NCBI GenBank assembly: GCA_900543085.1
Contig: UQQF01000047.1
Span: 1-16,915 of the forward strand
Direction of reading: 5' to 3'
Origin: an uncultured Eubacteriales bacterium
GTDB taxonomy: Bacteria > Bacillota > Clostridia > Oscillospirales > Oscillospiraceae
Length of the DNA: 16,915 nucleotides
Each line of letters opens with the position of its first letter. Position 1 is the stretch's first letter. Of this stretch, positions 1-5,963 are shown piece by piece. The notes under the pieces are model-generated. The model saw nothing but the letters and a program-made list of their open reading frames with translations. It was not told the DNA's origin and made no database searches. A program made the position numbers and the translations under genes.

Positions 1-70
1 GTCTCCATCGGCCGCTCGCGGCCGGGGGACTTTATTGTCAAAAAAGGCCGTCGAGGCCTTTTTTGACAGT
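1..70. repeat. Truncated copy of a dispersed multi-hairpin repeat (right end only)
   Basis: Positions 1-68 match positions 4042-4110 almost exactly. I see two differences: a run of five versus six G near position 28, and C57 versus T4099. The copy holds a CGGCCG..CGGCCG hairpin and a perfect 14-bp stem (36-49 with 55-68, loop GTCGA) whose arms carry A6 and T6 tracts. The left part lies outside the window. Both copies sit just beyond the 3' end of a minus-strand gene (yabR here, rplA for the other), in the same orientation. Confidence 0.85.
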
Positions 71-97
71 CTCAAGCCGTCCCGGTCGGGACGGCTT
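36..97. terminator. Double hairpin terminator region after yabR
   Basis: Two hairpins follow the yabR stop. One is a perfect 10-bp stem (74-83 with 88-97, loop GGTC). Read on the plus strand it is followed by TTTTAG, so it looks more like a terminator for plus-strand RNA leaving the repeat. The other is the 14-bp stem at 36-68; its A6/T6 arms give a T-tract in either direction and could end yabR transcription. Together they look bidirectional. Confidence 0.6.
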
Positions 98-101
98 TTA
101 G

Positions 102-560
102 TTATCTGCTGCGGCGCCTTGTGCGGTGGTCGGCGTACATCTTGTTGTCGGCCATGCGGCTGTCGGATTCCTGCATGAAGTGCTTGAGCTTATCCTCAAA
201 GCTGGCGTCGTTCGTAGGTCCGTTGGCGCGCGGCACGCTCTGACGGTAGCTGTGCGTGCTGGGACGCGCCTGCTGCCCGGAATACGCCCTCGGCGCGCGG
301 CTCTGGCGCGGCGCCTCGGCCTCGGGAGCCTCCGCCTTCTTGATGGAGAGGTTGATCTTCCCGTCGTCGGCTATGCCGATGATCTTCACCTTGACCGTCT
401 GCCCGTCCTGCACGTAGTCGTGGACGTCGTTGACAAAGGTGTTGGCGATCTCCGAAATGTGCACAAGACCGCTCTTGCCGTCGGGCAGGGCTACGAACGC
501 CCCGAATTTGGTAATTCCTGTTACCTTACCTTCAAGTACCATTCCGACTTGCAGCTGCAT
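102..560 (-). CDS. yabR: S1 RNA-binding domain protein, YabR type
   Basis: This 152-residue protein begins with one S1 (OB-fold) domain at about residues 4-74, with the family signatures GMVLEGKVTGITKFGAFV, GLVHISEI and DGKINLSIKKA. The S1 fold binds single-stranded RNA. The C-terminal half is low-complexity and basic, rich in Arg, Ser, Pro and Gln, ends in RTRRRSR, and is probably disordered. It is the last gene of yabP-yabQ-divIC-yabR, the same order as in Bacillus subtilis, which supports the YabR assignment over a ribosomal S1 or a general-stress S1 protein. The ATG lies 9 bp after the divIC stop. The molecular role of YabR is poorly defined; a link to translation or RNA turnover during growth or sporulation is inference. 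Confidence 0.9.
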   Translation of the reverse strand: MQLQVGMVLEGKVTGITKFGAFVALPDGKSGLVHISEIANTFVNDVHDYVQDGQTVKVKIIGIADDGKINLSIKKAEAPEAEAPRQSRAPRAYSGQQARPSTHSYRQSVPRANGPTNDASFEDKLKHFMQESDSRMADNKMYADHRTRRRSR

Positions 561-569
561 GTTTGCTCT

Positions 570-866
570 TTATCCCCCTGTATGATTTTGCTGTGCTGGT
601 GCTTTTATCTCGTCAGGGTATACGAGGCCGAGCCTCTCCCTGGCCAGTTCTTCAATCATGGAATCCCTGTCAGCCCGGCCTTGACGCAGCAGCTCCTCAA
701 GCCCGGCGTTGGCCTCCTCCAACTCCTGAGCCCGGGCGCTGAGCGCCTCCCTTGTCTGGCTGTATCTCTCTATCTCCGCCCGCGCGGCGACGATGCCGGC
801 CAGGGCGTACAGAGACAGGGCGGCCGCGGCCAGAAGGGTAATCATACCTGCCCTTCCGCGCTTCAC
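570..866 (-). CDS. divIC: Septum formation initiator, DivIC/FtsB family
   Basis: The 98-residue product has the DivIC/FtsB build: a short basic N-terminus (MKRGRAG), one transmembrane helix at about residues 8-26, then a heptad-like charged coiled coil (about 28-66) and a short tail containing ERLGLVYPDE. That tail matches the family's motif near the end of the coil, where a conserved Gly follows (A)R..L. Such proteins form the DivIC-FtsL-DivIB complex at the division septum. I chose the GTG start at 866 because AAGGGAG lies about 9 bp upstream; an internal ATG at residue 8 is possible but would remove the basic cytoplasmic tip. Its 5' part is overlapped for 170 bp by the yabQ frame. Position between yabQ and yabR is the classical context. 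Confidence 0.88.
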   Translation of the reverse strand: MKRGRAGMITLLAAAALSLYALAGIVAARAEIERYSQTREALSARAQELEEANAGLEELLRQGRADRDSMIEELARERLGLVYPDEIKAPAQQNHTGG

Positions 867-1332
867 GGCTTGTGCTCCCTTCGTGTTTTCCGGCGCGCCG
901 CTGCGCGCCTTTGTACTTTCTCATTTTAAACCCGAAGCGGACTTTTGAAAAGATACTTTTTACAATTTTTTTGATTTTCCTGATTATGCTCAACTGAGAC
1001 GCCGCTTTACTCAGCACCTTGCCCAATTTTTTCACAATCGTCTCCAAAATAGCGCTGACGTGCCGTGAAAAGGTCAGCAGGTAGACGCCCCAACCGGCCG
1101 CCAAACAGCACAGCATGAAGCCTCTCAGCCTGCCGTCGCCCCATGCGAGAGCAAAAAAGAACAGGAAAAAGCCCGCCGCAAGGCAAAAGAGCGCGTCCAG
1201 CGCCGAGTGCGCCCAGCGCCGGACAGCAGCGCGCCGCAGCGCGCGGAAGACGTCATAGACCAGCCCCAGCAGCGCCCCGGCCAGGACCGAATAGGCCGCC
1301 TGAAGCGCCTGAGCCGCCACCGGCAATTCCAT
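697..1332 (-). CDS. yabQ: Spore cortex biosynthesis protein YabQ
   Basis: The first ~95 residues form a YabQ-type membrane domain. There is a helix at about 12-30 with GALLGLVYDVFRALRR, followed by hydrophobic segments near 45-63 and 72-88. YabQ is a forespore-engulfment-stage membrane protein needed for spore cortex formation in B. subtilis, where its gene also follows yabP. After the membrane domain comes a lysine-rich amphipathic stretch (about 98-140). The last ~57 codons overlap divIC in another frame and read as an Arg/Gly-rich sequence typical of an out-of-frame translation, so the true C-terminus is uncertain. A shift into the -1 frame near position 880 would end at a TGA overlapping the divIC GTG. 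The start ATG is 2 bp after the yabP stop. Identity is firm; the 3' end is not. Confidence 0.85.
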   Translation of the reverse strand: MELPVAAQALQAAYSVLAGALLGLVYDVFRALRRAAVRRWAHSALDALFCLAAGFFLFFFALAWGDGRLRGFMLCCLAAGWGVYLLTFSRHVSAILETIVKKLGKVLSKAASQLSIIRKIKKIVKSIFSKVRFGFKMRKYKGAQRRAGKHEGSTSREARKGRYDYPSGRGRPVSVRPGRHRRRAGGDREIQPDKGGAQRPGSGVGGGQRRA

Positions 1333-1334
1333 AA

Positions 1335-1619
1335 TCAGCCAAACAGGCGGCTCCAGAAACCGCCGCCCACGCTCTGCTCGGCATAGCTCAGGTCGCTGAC
1401 CAGCCCCTCCACCGCCAGCTCGCCCGTGTCCAGGCTCAGCTTGCCCACGTGCAGGTCGCTGCCGGTGACGGTCAGCTCGCCCAGCACCGTGCGCATCACT
1501 ATGCGCTCGGTGTCAAAGCTCAGCACCTCCTCCACGCCCGTCACGGTCAGGCGCGCCCTCTCCTCCATCGTTATGCGCTGCGGCTTCGCGCCCGGCCTGA
1601 CCTTGTCCTCATAAGCCAT
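1335..1619 (-). CDS. yabP: Sporulation protein YabP
   Basis: The 94-residue product matches the YabP/YqfC family. It has an N-terminal RITMEERARLTVTGVEEVLSF, then the beta-rich core with ERIVMRTVLGELTVTG and GSDLHVGKLSLDTGELAVEG, and a short aromatic end. YabP is a mother-cell sporulation protein; in B. subtilis it is under sigma-E and is needed for normal spore coat or cortex formation. The ATG is preceded by a near-perfect AAAGGAGGG about 6 bp upstream. It is the first gene of the yabP-yabQ-divIC-yabR unit here. The small gene yabO (rqcP), which precedes yabP in bacilli, is not present; a divergent gene occupies that side. Confidence 0.93.
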   Translation of the reverse strand: MAYEDKVRPGAKPQRITMEERARLTVTGVEEVLSFDTERIVMRTVLGELTVTGSDLHVGKLSLDTGELAVEGLVSDLSYAEQSVGGGFWSRLFG

Positions 1620-1641
1620 GGCTCACCCTCCTTTACGAGAC

Positions 1642-1669
1642 ATCCTATGCCCGTCCACGGAGAAAAATC
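1642..1669 (-). promoter_or_regulatory. Possible sigma-E-like promoter of the yabP operon
   Basis: On the minus strand, GATTTTT (1663-1669) and CATAGGAT (1642-1649) are 13 bp apart. They resemble the ATATTT-like -35 and CATAnnnT -10 boxes of sigma-E. The predicted start would fall at the edge of the ribosome site, giving a very short leader, so this is a suggestion that rests mainly on the known sigma-E control of yabP in Bacillus. Confidence 0.3.
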
Positions 1670-1700
1670 GCTCGAGCCGCGGGAGCTTTTGGCGAAAGCC

Positions 1701-1728
1701 TTGACGCGGGGCGAAAATGTGTTATGTT
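1701..1728 (+). promoter_or_regulatory. Candidate sigma-A promoter of the gene at 1747
   Basis: TTGACG (1701-1706) and TATGTT (1723-1728) are separated by 16 bp. The likely start site would be near 1735, immediately at the GAGGTGAT ribosome site, so the leader would be almost absent. It faces away from yabP. Confidence 0.5.
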
Positions 1729-1746
1729 AACTCTGAGGTGATGTCC

Positions 1747-2295
1747 ATGTGGAAGAAAATAGGCCTCGCCGTGCTGGCTCTGCTGGCGCTGGCGATAGCG
1801 TATGTGCGCCCGGTGTACAGCGTGTCGCTGGACGGGATGGAGCTGGCCGGGCTGTGGGACGGCCGGACGGTGGACGATGCGATAGCGCTTGCGCGCGCCG
1901 CCGCGGAGGAGGTGGCGCGCGGGGACACCGGCACGCCGGAGCCGGAGCGGAGCGTGCGCCTGTCCATCCTGCCCGCAGAGGGCGACAAGCTGGAGCTGAC
2001 GCGCACGCTGCTGGCCGAGTCGGACGGGGTACAGCGCGCCTGGAACGTGAGCGTGGACGGCGTCGGCATAGGCCGCACCGGCGACGCCTCAGCCCTCGGC
2101 GAGATAGTGCTGGCCTACATTGCCGAGGACGCGCCCTCCGGCTGCGTCAGCGCCGGGCTTACAAGCAGCATAGAGCTCAGCGAGGTGTACGTCCCCGAGG
2201 GCAGGGTCGACGACGTAATGGTGATTTCGCGCCGGCTGCGCGACATGGCGCGGGTGAGCTATACCATGGGCGACGGCAGCGTAGTCTACGGCTGA
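1747..2295 (+). CDS. Membrane-anchored envelope protein of unknown function, possibly a truncated peptidase-like protein
   Basis: I chose the ATG at 1747 because GAGGTGAT, a long match to the 16S anti-SD, lies upstream with a core spacing of 8 bp; an ATG at 1741 overlaps it. The 182-residue product starts MWKKIGLAVLALLALAIAY, one N-terminal membrane anchor or uncleaved signal, and the rest should be outside the cell. The exported part shows two loosely repeated units (VSLDGMELAG...., then VSVDGVGIGRTGD...) and ends with VYVPEGRVDDVMVISRRLRD. This pattern resembles, from memory, the repeated N-terminal modules that precede G5 or M23 peptidase domains in clostridial cell-wall proteins. No catalytic domain follows: the gene stops and runs tail-to-tail, overlapping rluA by 10 bp. 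Function is unknown. Coding potential is supported by anchor, ribosome site and promoter. Confidence 0.7.
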   Translation: MWKKIGLAVLALLALAIAYVRPVYSVSLDGMELAGLWDGRTVDDAIALARAAAEEVARGDTGTPEPERSVRLSILPAEGDKLELTRTLLAESDGVQRAWNVSVDGVGIGRTGDASALGEIVLAYIAEDAPSGCVSAGLTSSIELSEVYVPEGRVDDVMVISRRLRDMARVSYTMGDGSVVYG

Positions 2296-3194
2296 AGCCC
2301 GGCGAGCAGCGCGCGCAGCTCCGGAGGCAGGACGCAGAGCATGTCCTCCGGCACCGGCGCCGCGGCCTTGACAGTCTCCCCGGTCAGCGGGTGCAGCAGC
2401 GTCAGCGCGGCGGAGTGCAGCGCGGGGCGGTCTATCTCCCGGCTGAGCTTGCCGTACAGCCTGTCGCCCAGCAGCGGGCAGCCGATGGAGGACATGTGCA
2501 CGCGTATCTGGTGGGTTCTGCCAGTCTCGGGGCGCAGCCGGACTAGGCTCAGTCCGTCCGCCGAGCCCAAAACCTCGTAGCGCGTCAGGCTTGGCGCGCC
2601 GTCAGGCGAGACGCAAAAGCGCTTCTCCTCGCCCACGCGGGCTATCGGCGCGTCTATAACGCCCTCGCGCTGCGGCGGAGCGCCCACGCAGACGGCGATG
2701 TACTCGCGCCGGAAGGCGTCCGTGTGCAGCTCCCGGCGCAGCCGGTCGTGCATGTACCCGGTCTTGGCCGCGCACATCAGGCCGGTCGTGCCCCTGTCCA
2801 GGCGGTTGACCGGGTGGAAGGGTGCGTTTGTGCCCAGGTACGCCGCCACCATCGCGCCGACCGTCGGCTCGCGCCGGTCGCTGCGGCCGTGCGTCGCCAT
2901 TCCGGCGGGCTTGTTGATGATGATCAGGTCTTCGTCCTCCCAGACCACGTCCAGCGCCGGCCCCACAGGCGCGAACGCGCCGGGCTTGGCGTCGCCCACG
3001 TCCACGGACAGCACGTCGCCGGCGTGCAGGACGTCGATGCTCCGCGCCGGGGCGCCGTTCACGCGCACGGAGTTTTCCCTGTGCTTCAATCGCGTGACAA
3101 GCCCCGCCGAGAGGCCGAGCGCGCCCTGCAGCACCGCGCGGACGCGCTTGCCCTCGGCCTCGGGCGGGACTGTGTACTCTATCGTGCGGCTCAC
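2286..3194 (-). CDS. RluA-family rRNA/tRNA pseudouridine synthase
   Basis: The 302-residue protein isomerises uridine to pseudouridine in structured RNA. An S4-like RNA-binding domain covers about residues 17-66 (LSAGLVTRLKHRENSVRVNG). The catalytic domain carries IINKPAGMATHG at about 92-103, the active-site motif HPVNRLDRGTTGL at 127-139 with catalytic Asp133, ETGRTHQIRVHM at 223-234, and LLGDRLYG at 241-248. The start is the GTG at 3194, whose GTGA overlaps the stop of the macro-domain gene; the longer open frame upstream is only a shadow of that gene. The exact RNA target (RluD-, RluC- or YlyB-like) cannot be told from sequence alone, so I give no symbol. Expression is probably coupled to the macro-domain gene. 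Confidence 0.93.
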   Translation of the reverse strand: MSRTIEYTVPPEAEGKRVRAVLQGALGLSAGLVTRLKHRENSVRVNGAPARSIDVLHAGDVLSVDVGDAKPGAFAPVGPALDVVWEDEDLIIINKPAGMATHGRSDRREPTVGAMVAAYLGTNAPFHPVNRLDRGTTGLMCAAKTGYMHDRLRRELHTDAFRREYIAVCVGAPPQREGVIDAPIARVGEEKRFCVSPDGAPSLTRYEVLGSADGLSLVRLRPETGRTHQIRVHMSSIGCPLLGDRLYGKLSREIDRPALHSAALTLLHPLTGETVKAAAPVPEDMLCVLPPELRALLAGLQP

Positions 3195-3706
3195 TTTTCG
3201 GCCAGCGCCGCCTCGTATGCGGCCTTGGTGCGCGCGTCGAAGCAGACCATGCGCACGAGCTCTATCTCCGGATGAGCGTCCAGGTATGCGGCGATGGCGT
3301 CTATGGCGACCCTCGCGGCCTTGTCCACGGGGTAGCCGTAGACGCCGGTGCTGATGGACGGGAAGTCCACGGTCTTGCAGCCGTATTGGCTGGCCAGCTC
3401 CAGGCAGGAGCTGTAGCAGCCCGCGAGCTTCTCCGCCTCGCCCCTCGTGCCGCCGTGCCAGACAGGTCCCGGCGTGTGCAGCACGTACTTGGCCTTGAGA
3501 TTGTAGCCCTTCGTTATCTTCGCCTTGCCGGTCTCGCAGCCGTTGAGCGTGCGGCACTCAGCCAGGAGCTGCGGCCCCGCGGCGCGGTGTATCGCGCCGT
3601 CCACGCCCCCGCCGCCGAGCAGCGAGGTGTTCGCCGCATTGGCTATCGCATCCGCGTCCGAGCGCGTGATGTCGCCTTGTACTATCTGAATACGTGTGGT
3701 GTCCAT
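3191..3706 (-). CDS. Macro-domain protein, O-acetyl-ADP-ribose deacetylase (YmdB/MacroD type)
   Basis: The 171-residue protein is a single macro domain. It shows the ADP-ribose-binding signatures: GDIT near 11-14, NAAN at 23-26, GGGGVDGAIHRAAG at 31-44, and SISTGVYGYP at 117-126. Proteins of this class hydrolyse O-acetyl-ADP-ribose or remove mono-ADP-ribose from proteins and nucleic acids. Length and motif order fit the family. The ATG has AAAGGAGG about 7 bp upstream. Its TGA overlaps the GTG of the downstream pseudouridine synthase gene, so the two are probably co-translated. Which ADP-ribosylated substrate it acts on is not evident; no ADP-ribosyltransferase gene is in the window. Confidence 0.95.
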   Translation of the reverse strand: MDTTRIQIVQGDITRSDADAIANAANTSLLGGGGVDGAIHRAAGPQLLAECRTLNGCETGKAKITKGYNLKAKYVLHTPGPVWHGGTRGEAEKLAGCYSSCLELASQYGCKTVDFPSISTGVYGYPVDKAARVAIDAIAAYLDAHPEIELVRMVCFDARTKAAYEAALAEK

Positions 3707-3727
3707 ATCAAGACCTCCTTTGCAGCC

Positions 3728-3756
3728 ATAATATCACGCATCGGCCGAAAAATAAA
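3728..3756 (-). promoter_or_regulatory. Weak candidate promoter of the macro-domain operon
   Basis: On the minus strand a TATTAT -10 box (3728-3733) lies about 20 bp before the ribosome site. The best -35 at 17 bp spacing is TTTATT (3751-3756), a weak match that sits in the T-tract of the terminator just upstream. Confidence 0.35.
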
Positions 3757-3779
3757 GCCCGGAGCGCCGCTCCGGGCTT
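3747..3779 (-). terminator. Rho-independent terminator upstream of the macro-domain gene
   Basis: A perfect 10-bp stem (3755-3764 with 3770-3779, loop of 5) is followed on the minus strand by TTTATTTTT. It would stop read-through from the rplA side after the repeat element and so insulate the macro-domain operon. Confidence 0.75.
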
Positions 3780-3785
3780 ACTGCT

Positions 3786-4110
3786 TGTCAAAAAAGCCTC
3801 GCAGAGTTTCGCCGCCATGCGGCGAAAGGGACTGGGATCATTTTCGGCGGCGGCGTGTACGTCGCCGAAAATACTTCGGGTTCCCGATGTGTGCGAATCG
3901 CACTCATCGGGAGAGGAGGAGCAGCGTAATGACTGAGCTCCCGGCCAAGGCCGGGAGCGAAGGATATGCAGCTTGCGACGACGAAGCGAGCGTCAAATTG
4001 GCCGCCTTTGGCGGACAACCGAGGCGCAGAGCGAAGTGCTGGTCTCCATCGGCCGCTCGCGGCCGGGGGGACTTTATTGTCAAAAAAGGCCGTCGAGGTC
4101 TTTTTTGACA
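3786..4110. repeat. 325-bp multi-hairpin repeat element with terminal inverted repeats (MITE-like)
   Basis: The ends are inverted copies: TGTCAAAAAAGCCTCG (3786-3801) and the complement of 4094-4110, differing by one inserted base. Inside are consecutive stems: 3807-3827 (9 bp, loop CAT), 3840-3872 (10 bp), 3883-3911 (7 bp, a T/T mismatch, then 5 bp, loop AAT), 3937-3958 (10 bp), a 5-bp GC stem near 4000-4015, CGGCCG..CGGCCG near 4050-4064, and a 14-bp stem 4078-4110. No reading frame here looks like a protein. Its right end recurs at 1-68. I could not find a clear target-site duplication (flanks TTACTGCT and GTCTTAAA). It may be a non-autonomous mobile element, a structured RNA, or an mRNA 3'-end element. 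Confidence 0.75.
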
Positions 4111-4153
4111 GTCTTAAAGCAACTCAGCCCCGTCCTCAAGGGACGGGGCTGAG
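4078..4153 (-). terminator. Terminator region after rplA
   Basis: A perfect 13-bp stem (4123-4135 with 4141-4153, loop TCAAG) follows the rplA stop by 29 bp; on the minus strand it is followed by TTGCTTT, an imperfect T-tract. The 14-bp A6/T6 stem at 4078-4110 comes next and is the stronger stop. Together they likely end the rpmG-secE-nusG-rplK-rplA transcript. Confidence 0.65.
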
Positions 4154-4182
4154 AGCATATGCCGTGCCGGGAGGCACAGACC

Positions 4183-4875
4183 TTATATCTGCTTGTTGGC
4201 GTTGATCTTCACGCCGGGACCCATCGTGCTGGCGGTGACGCAGCTCTTGATGTACTGACCCTTGGCGGCGGCGGGCTTGGCACGGATGATGGCGCTGATG
4301 AGGGTGTTGTAGTTCTCAACCAGCTTCTCGGCGCCGAAGCTGACCTTGCCGATGGGGCAGTGGATGATGTTGGTCTTGTCGAGGCGGTACTCGATCTTAC
4401 CGGCCTTGGCCTCGCTGATGGCCTGGGCGATGTTCGGGGTGACGGTGCCGGCCTTCGGGCTGGGCATCAGGCCCTTGGGGCCGAGCAGCTTGCCGAGACG
4501 GCCGACGACGCCCATCATGTCGGGGCTGGCGATGACGGTGTCGAACTCGAACCAGTTCTCCTGCTGGATCTTCTGGACAAGATCCTGGCCGCCGGCATAG
4601 TCGGCGCCGGCCGCCTTGGCCTCCTCCTCGCGCTCCGGCTTGCAGAACACCAGGACGCGCACGGTCTTGCCGGTGCCGTTGGGCAGCACGACGGCGCCGC
4701 GGACCTGCTGGTCGGCGTGGCGGGAGTCGACGCCGAGCTTGACGTGCAGCTCGACAGTCTCGTCAAACTTGGCGCGGCTGGCCTTGCACACGAGATCAAA
4801 GGCCTCCTGGGGGTCGTACAGCGCCTGCTTATCTATGAGCTTTTCGCTCTCTTTATAATTCTTACCTCTGAACAA
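4183..4875 (-). CDS. rplA: 50S ribosomal protein L1
   Basis: The 230-residue product is L1, which binds 23S rRNA at the mobile L1 stalk and, in many bacteria, represses its own rplK-rplA mRNA. Recognisable parts are the N-terminal [10 protein letters not shown] and DPQEAFDLV, then [20 protein letters not shown] with [12 protein letters not shown] at about 58-70, the second domain ending in [19 protein letters not shown], and the return of domain I with [11 protein letters not shown] and TMGPGVKI near the C-terminus. Length is standard. The start codon is TTG at 4875, with TAGGAGG 8 bp upstream; no ATG fits. It lies 86 bp after rplK. rplJ and rplL, which often follow in other bacteria, are not here; a terminator and repeat element follow instead. 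Confidence 0.98.
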   Translation of the reverse strand: MFRGKNYKESEKLIDKQALYDPQEAFDLVCKASRAKFDETVELHVKLGVDSRHADQQVRGAVVLPNGTGKTVRVLVFCKPEREEEAKAAGADYAGGQDLVQKIQQENWFEFDTVIASPDMMGVVGRLGKLLGPKGLMPSPKAGTVTPNIAQAISEAKAGKIEYRLDKTNIIHCPIGKVSFGAEKLVENYNTLISAIIRAKPAAAKGQYIKSCVTASTMGPGVKINANKQI

Positions 4876-4913
4876 TTTGATTTCCTCCTAAAAATGTGGT
4901 TCGTCGGAGTTAT

Positions 4914-4932
4914 GCGCCCTTACGAAAGGCGC
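4914..4932 (-). promoter_or_regulatory. Hairpin in the rplK-rplA spacer
   Basis: An 8-bp stem with loop CGU (minus strand GCGCCTTT..AAGGGCGC) lies in the 86-bp spacer between rplK and rplA. One pair is U-G on the minus strand and would be a C/A mismatch on the plus strand, which fits an mRNA structure in the operon. It could be a processing or L1-binding site, but I cannot match it to the L1 target. Confidence 0.4.
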
Positions 4933-4961
4933 CGCTGTCCTCCCACGTATAGGGGTTGAGC

Positions 4962-5387
4962 TCAGTCGCCCACCAGGACGCCCATGCTGCGGCAGGTGCC
5001 GGCTATCATGCTCATGGCGGCCTCGACGCTGGTGCAGTTGAGGTCGGGCATCTTCTGCTCGGCTATCTTGCGCAGGTCTTCCTTGCTGATGGTGGCGACC
5101 TTGTCACGCTGGGGCACGCCGCTGGCCTTGTCGATGCCGCAGGCCTTCTTGATGAGCAGAGCCGCGGGCGGAGTCTTGGTGATGAAGGTAAAGCTGCGGT
5201 CGGAGTACACGGTGATGACCACGGGGATCATCATGCCCATGTCGCCCTTCGTGCGCTCGTTGAAATCCTTGGTGAACTGGCCGATGTTCACGCCGTACTG
5301 ACCCAGAGCGGGGCCGACGGGGGGCGCCGGGGTGGCCTTGCCGGCCGGCACCTGGAATCTGATATATCCAACAACTTTCTGTGCCAA
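4962..5387 (-). CDS. rplK: 50S ribosomal protein L11
   Basis: The 141-residue product is L11, which binds the GTPase-associated region of 23S rRNA and takes part in factor binding and the stringent response. It has the proline-rich N-terminal [17 protein letters not shown] followed by [15 protein letters not shown], and the C-terminal rRNA-binding domain with [26 protein letters not shown] and MPDLN. Length is standard. The start codon is TTG at 5387, preceded by AAGAGGTG 7 bp upstream; translation from it gives the family's usual [15 protein letters not shown]. It lies 46 bp after nusG and precedes rplA in the usual order. Confidence 0.98.
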   Translation of the reverse strand: MAQKVVGYIRFQVPAGKATPAPPVGPALGQYGVNIGQFTKDFNERTKGDMGMMIPVVITVYSDRSFTFITKTPPAALLIKKACGIDKASGVPQRDKVATISKEDLRKIAEQKMPDLNCTSVEAAMSMIAGTCRSMGVLVGD

Positions 5388-5433
5388 GTCAAAGCACCTC
5401 TTTCATAATAATTAAGCGGGGGGCAGGCGGCGG

Positions 5434-5958
5434 TCAGTCCTTGACCGGCTCCACCTGATCGAGCTCCAGGTCGACCGGGGTCTCGCGGCCGAACATGGAG
5501 ACGACAACGCGCACGCGATCCTTCTCGGGCTCGAGCTCCTCGACCGTACCGAGGAAGCCCTCGAGCGGGCCGTCCACGACCTTGACGGTGTCGCCCACCT
5601 CATAGCCCACGACTATCTCGTGTCTCTCGACGCCGAGGTCGTATATCTCCTGCTGGGTGAGCGGGATGGCCTTGTTGGACGCGCCGACAAATCCGGTCGC
5701 GCCGCGCACGTTGCGGACGAGATGCCAGCTCTCATCCGTCATGATCATCTTGACCAGGACATATCCGGGGAACACCTTGCGCTCATAGGTCTTCTCACCC
5801 GCGTCGGTGTGCTCCGTGACAGTCTCGAGGGGAATGTTGACCTCCTGTATGAGGTCGGTCATTTTGCGGTTTTCCGCCGCCTTCATGACAGCGGCGGCGA
5901 CGGCGTTTTCATATCCGGAGTATGTGTGAACCACATACCATTTCGCTTCTTCAGCCAT
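5434..5958 (-). CDS. nusG: Transcription termination/antitermination factor NusG
   Basis: The 174-residue protein has the NGN domain at about residues 5-110 (KWYVVHTYSGYENAV, KVFPGYVLVKMIMTDESWH, VRGATGFVG) and a C-terminal KOW domain at about 119-172 (YEVGDTVKVVDGPLEGFLG). NusG binds RNA polymerase and links it to ribosomes or Rho. The ATG at 5958 lies 5 bp after the secE stop, and its weak ribosome site (GGTG) sits in the end of secE, so translation is probably coupled. secE-nusG-rplK-rplA is the standard bacterial order. Confidence 0.98.
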   Translation of the reverse strand: MAEEAKWYVVHTYSGYENAVAAAVMKAAENRKMTDLIQEVNIPLETVTEHTDAGEKTYERKVFPGYVLVKMIMTDESWHLVRNVRGATGFVGASNKAIPLTQQEIYDLGVERHEIVVGYEVGDTVKVVDGPLEGFLGTVEELEPEKDRVRVVVSMFGRETPVDLELDQVEPVKD

Positions 5959-5963
5959 CGCGC

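Noticed and set aside
126..929. A 267-codon plus-strand open frame over yabR-divIC
   Set aside because: It is antisense to three recognisable minus-strand genes, has no ribosome site, and its translation is Arg/Leu/Val-rich without motifs: a shadow frame in GC-rich DNA.
3195..3557. Extension of the pseudouridine synthase to a 423-residue protein
   Set aside because: The extra 121 codons are an out-of-frame reading of the macro-domain gene. The GTGA overlap gives a normal RluA start.
3786..4110. CRISPR array
   Set aside because: The hairpins differ from one another and are not evenly spaced copies of one repeat with unique spacers.
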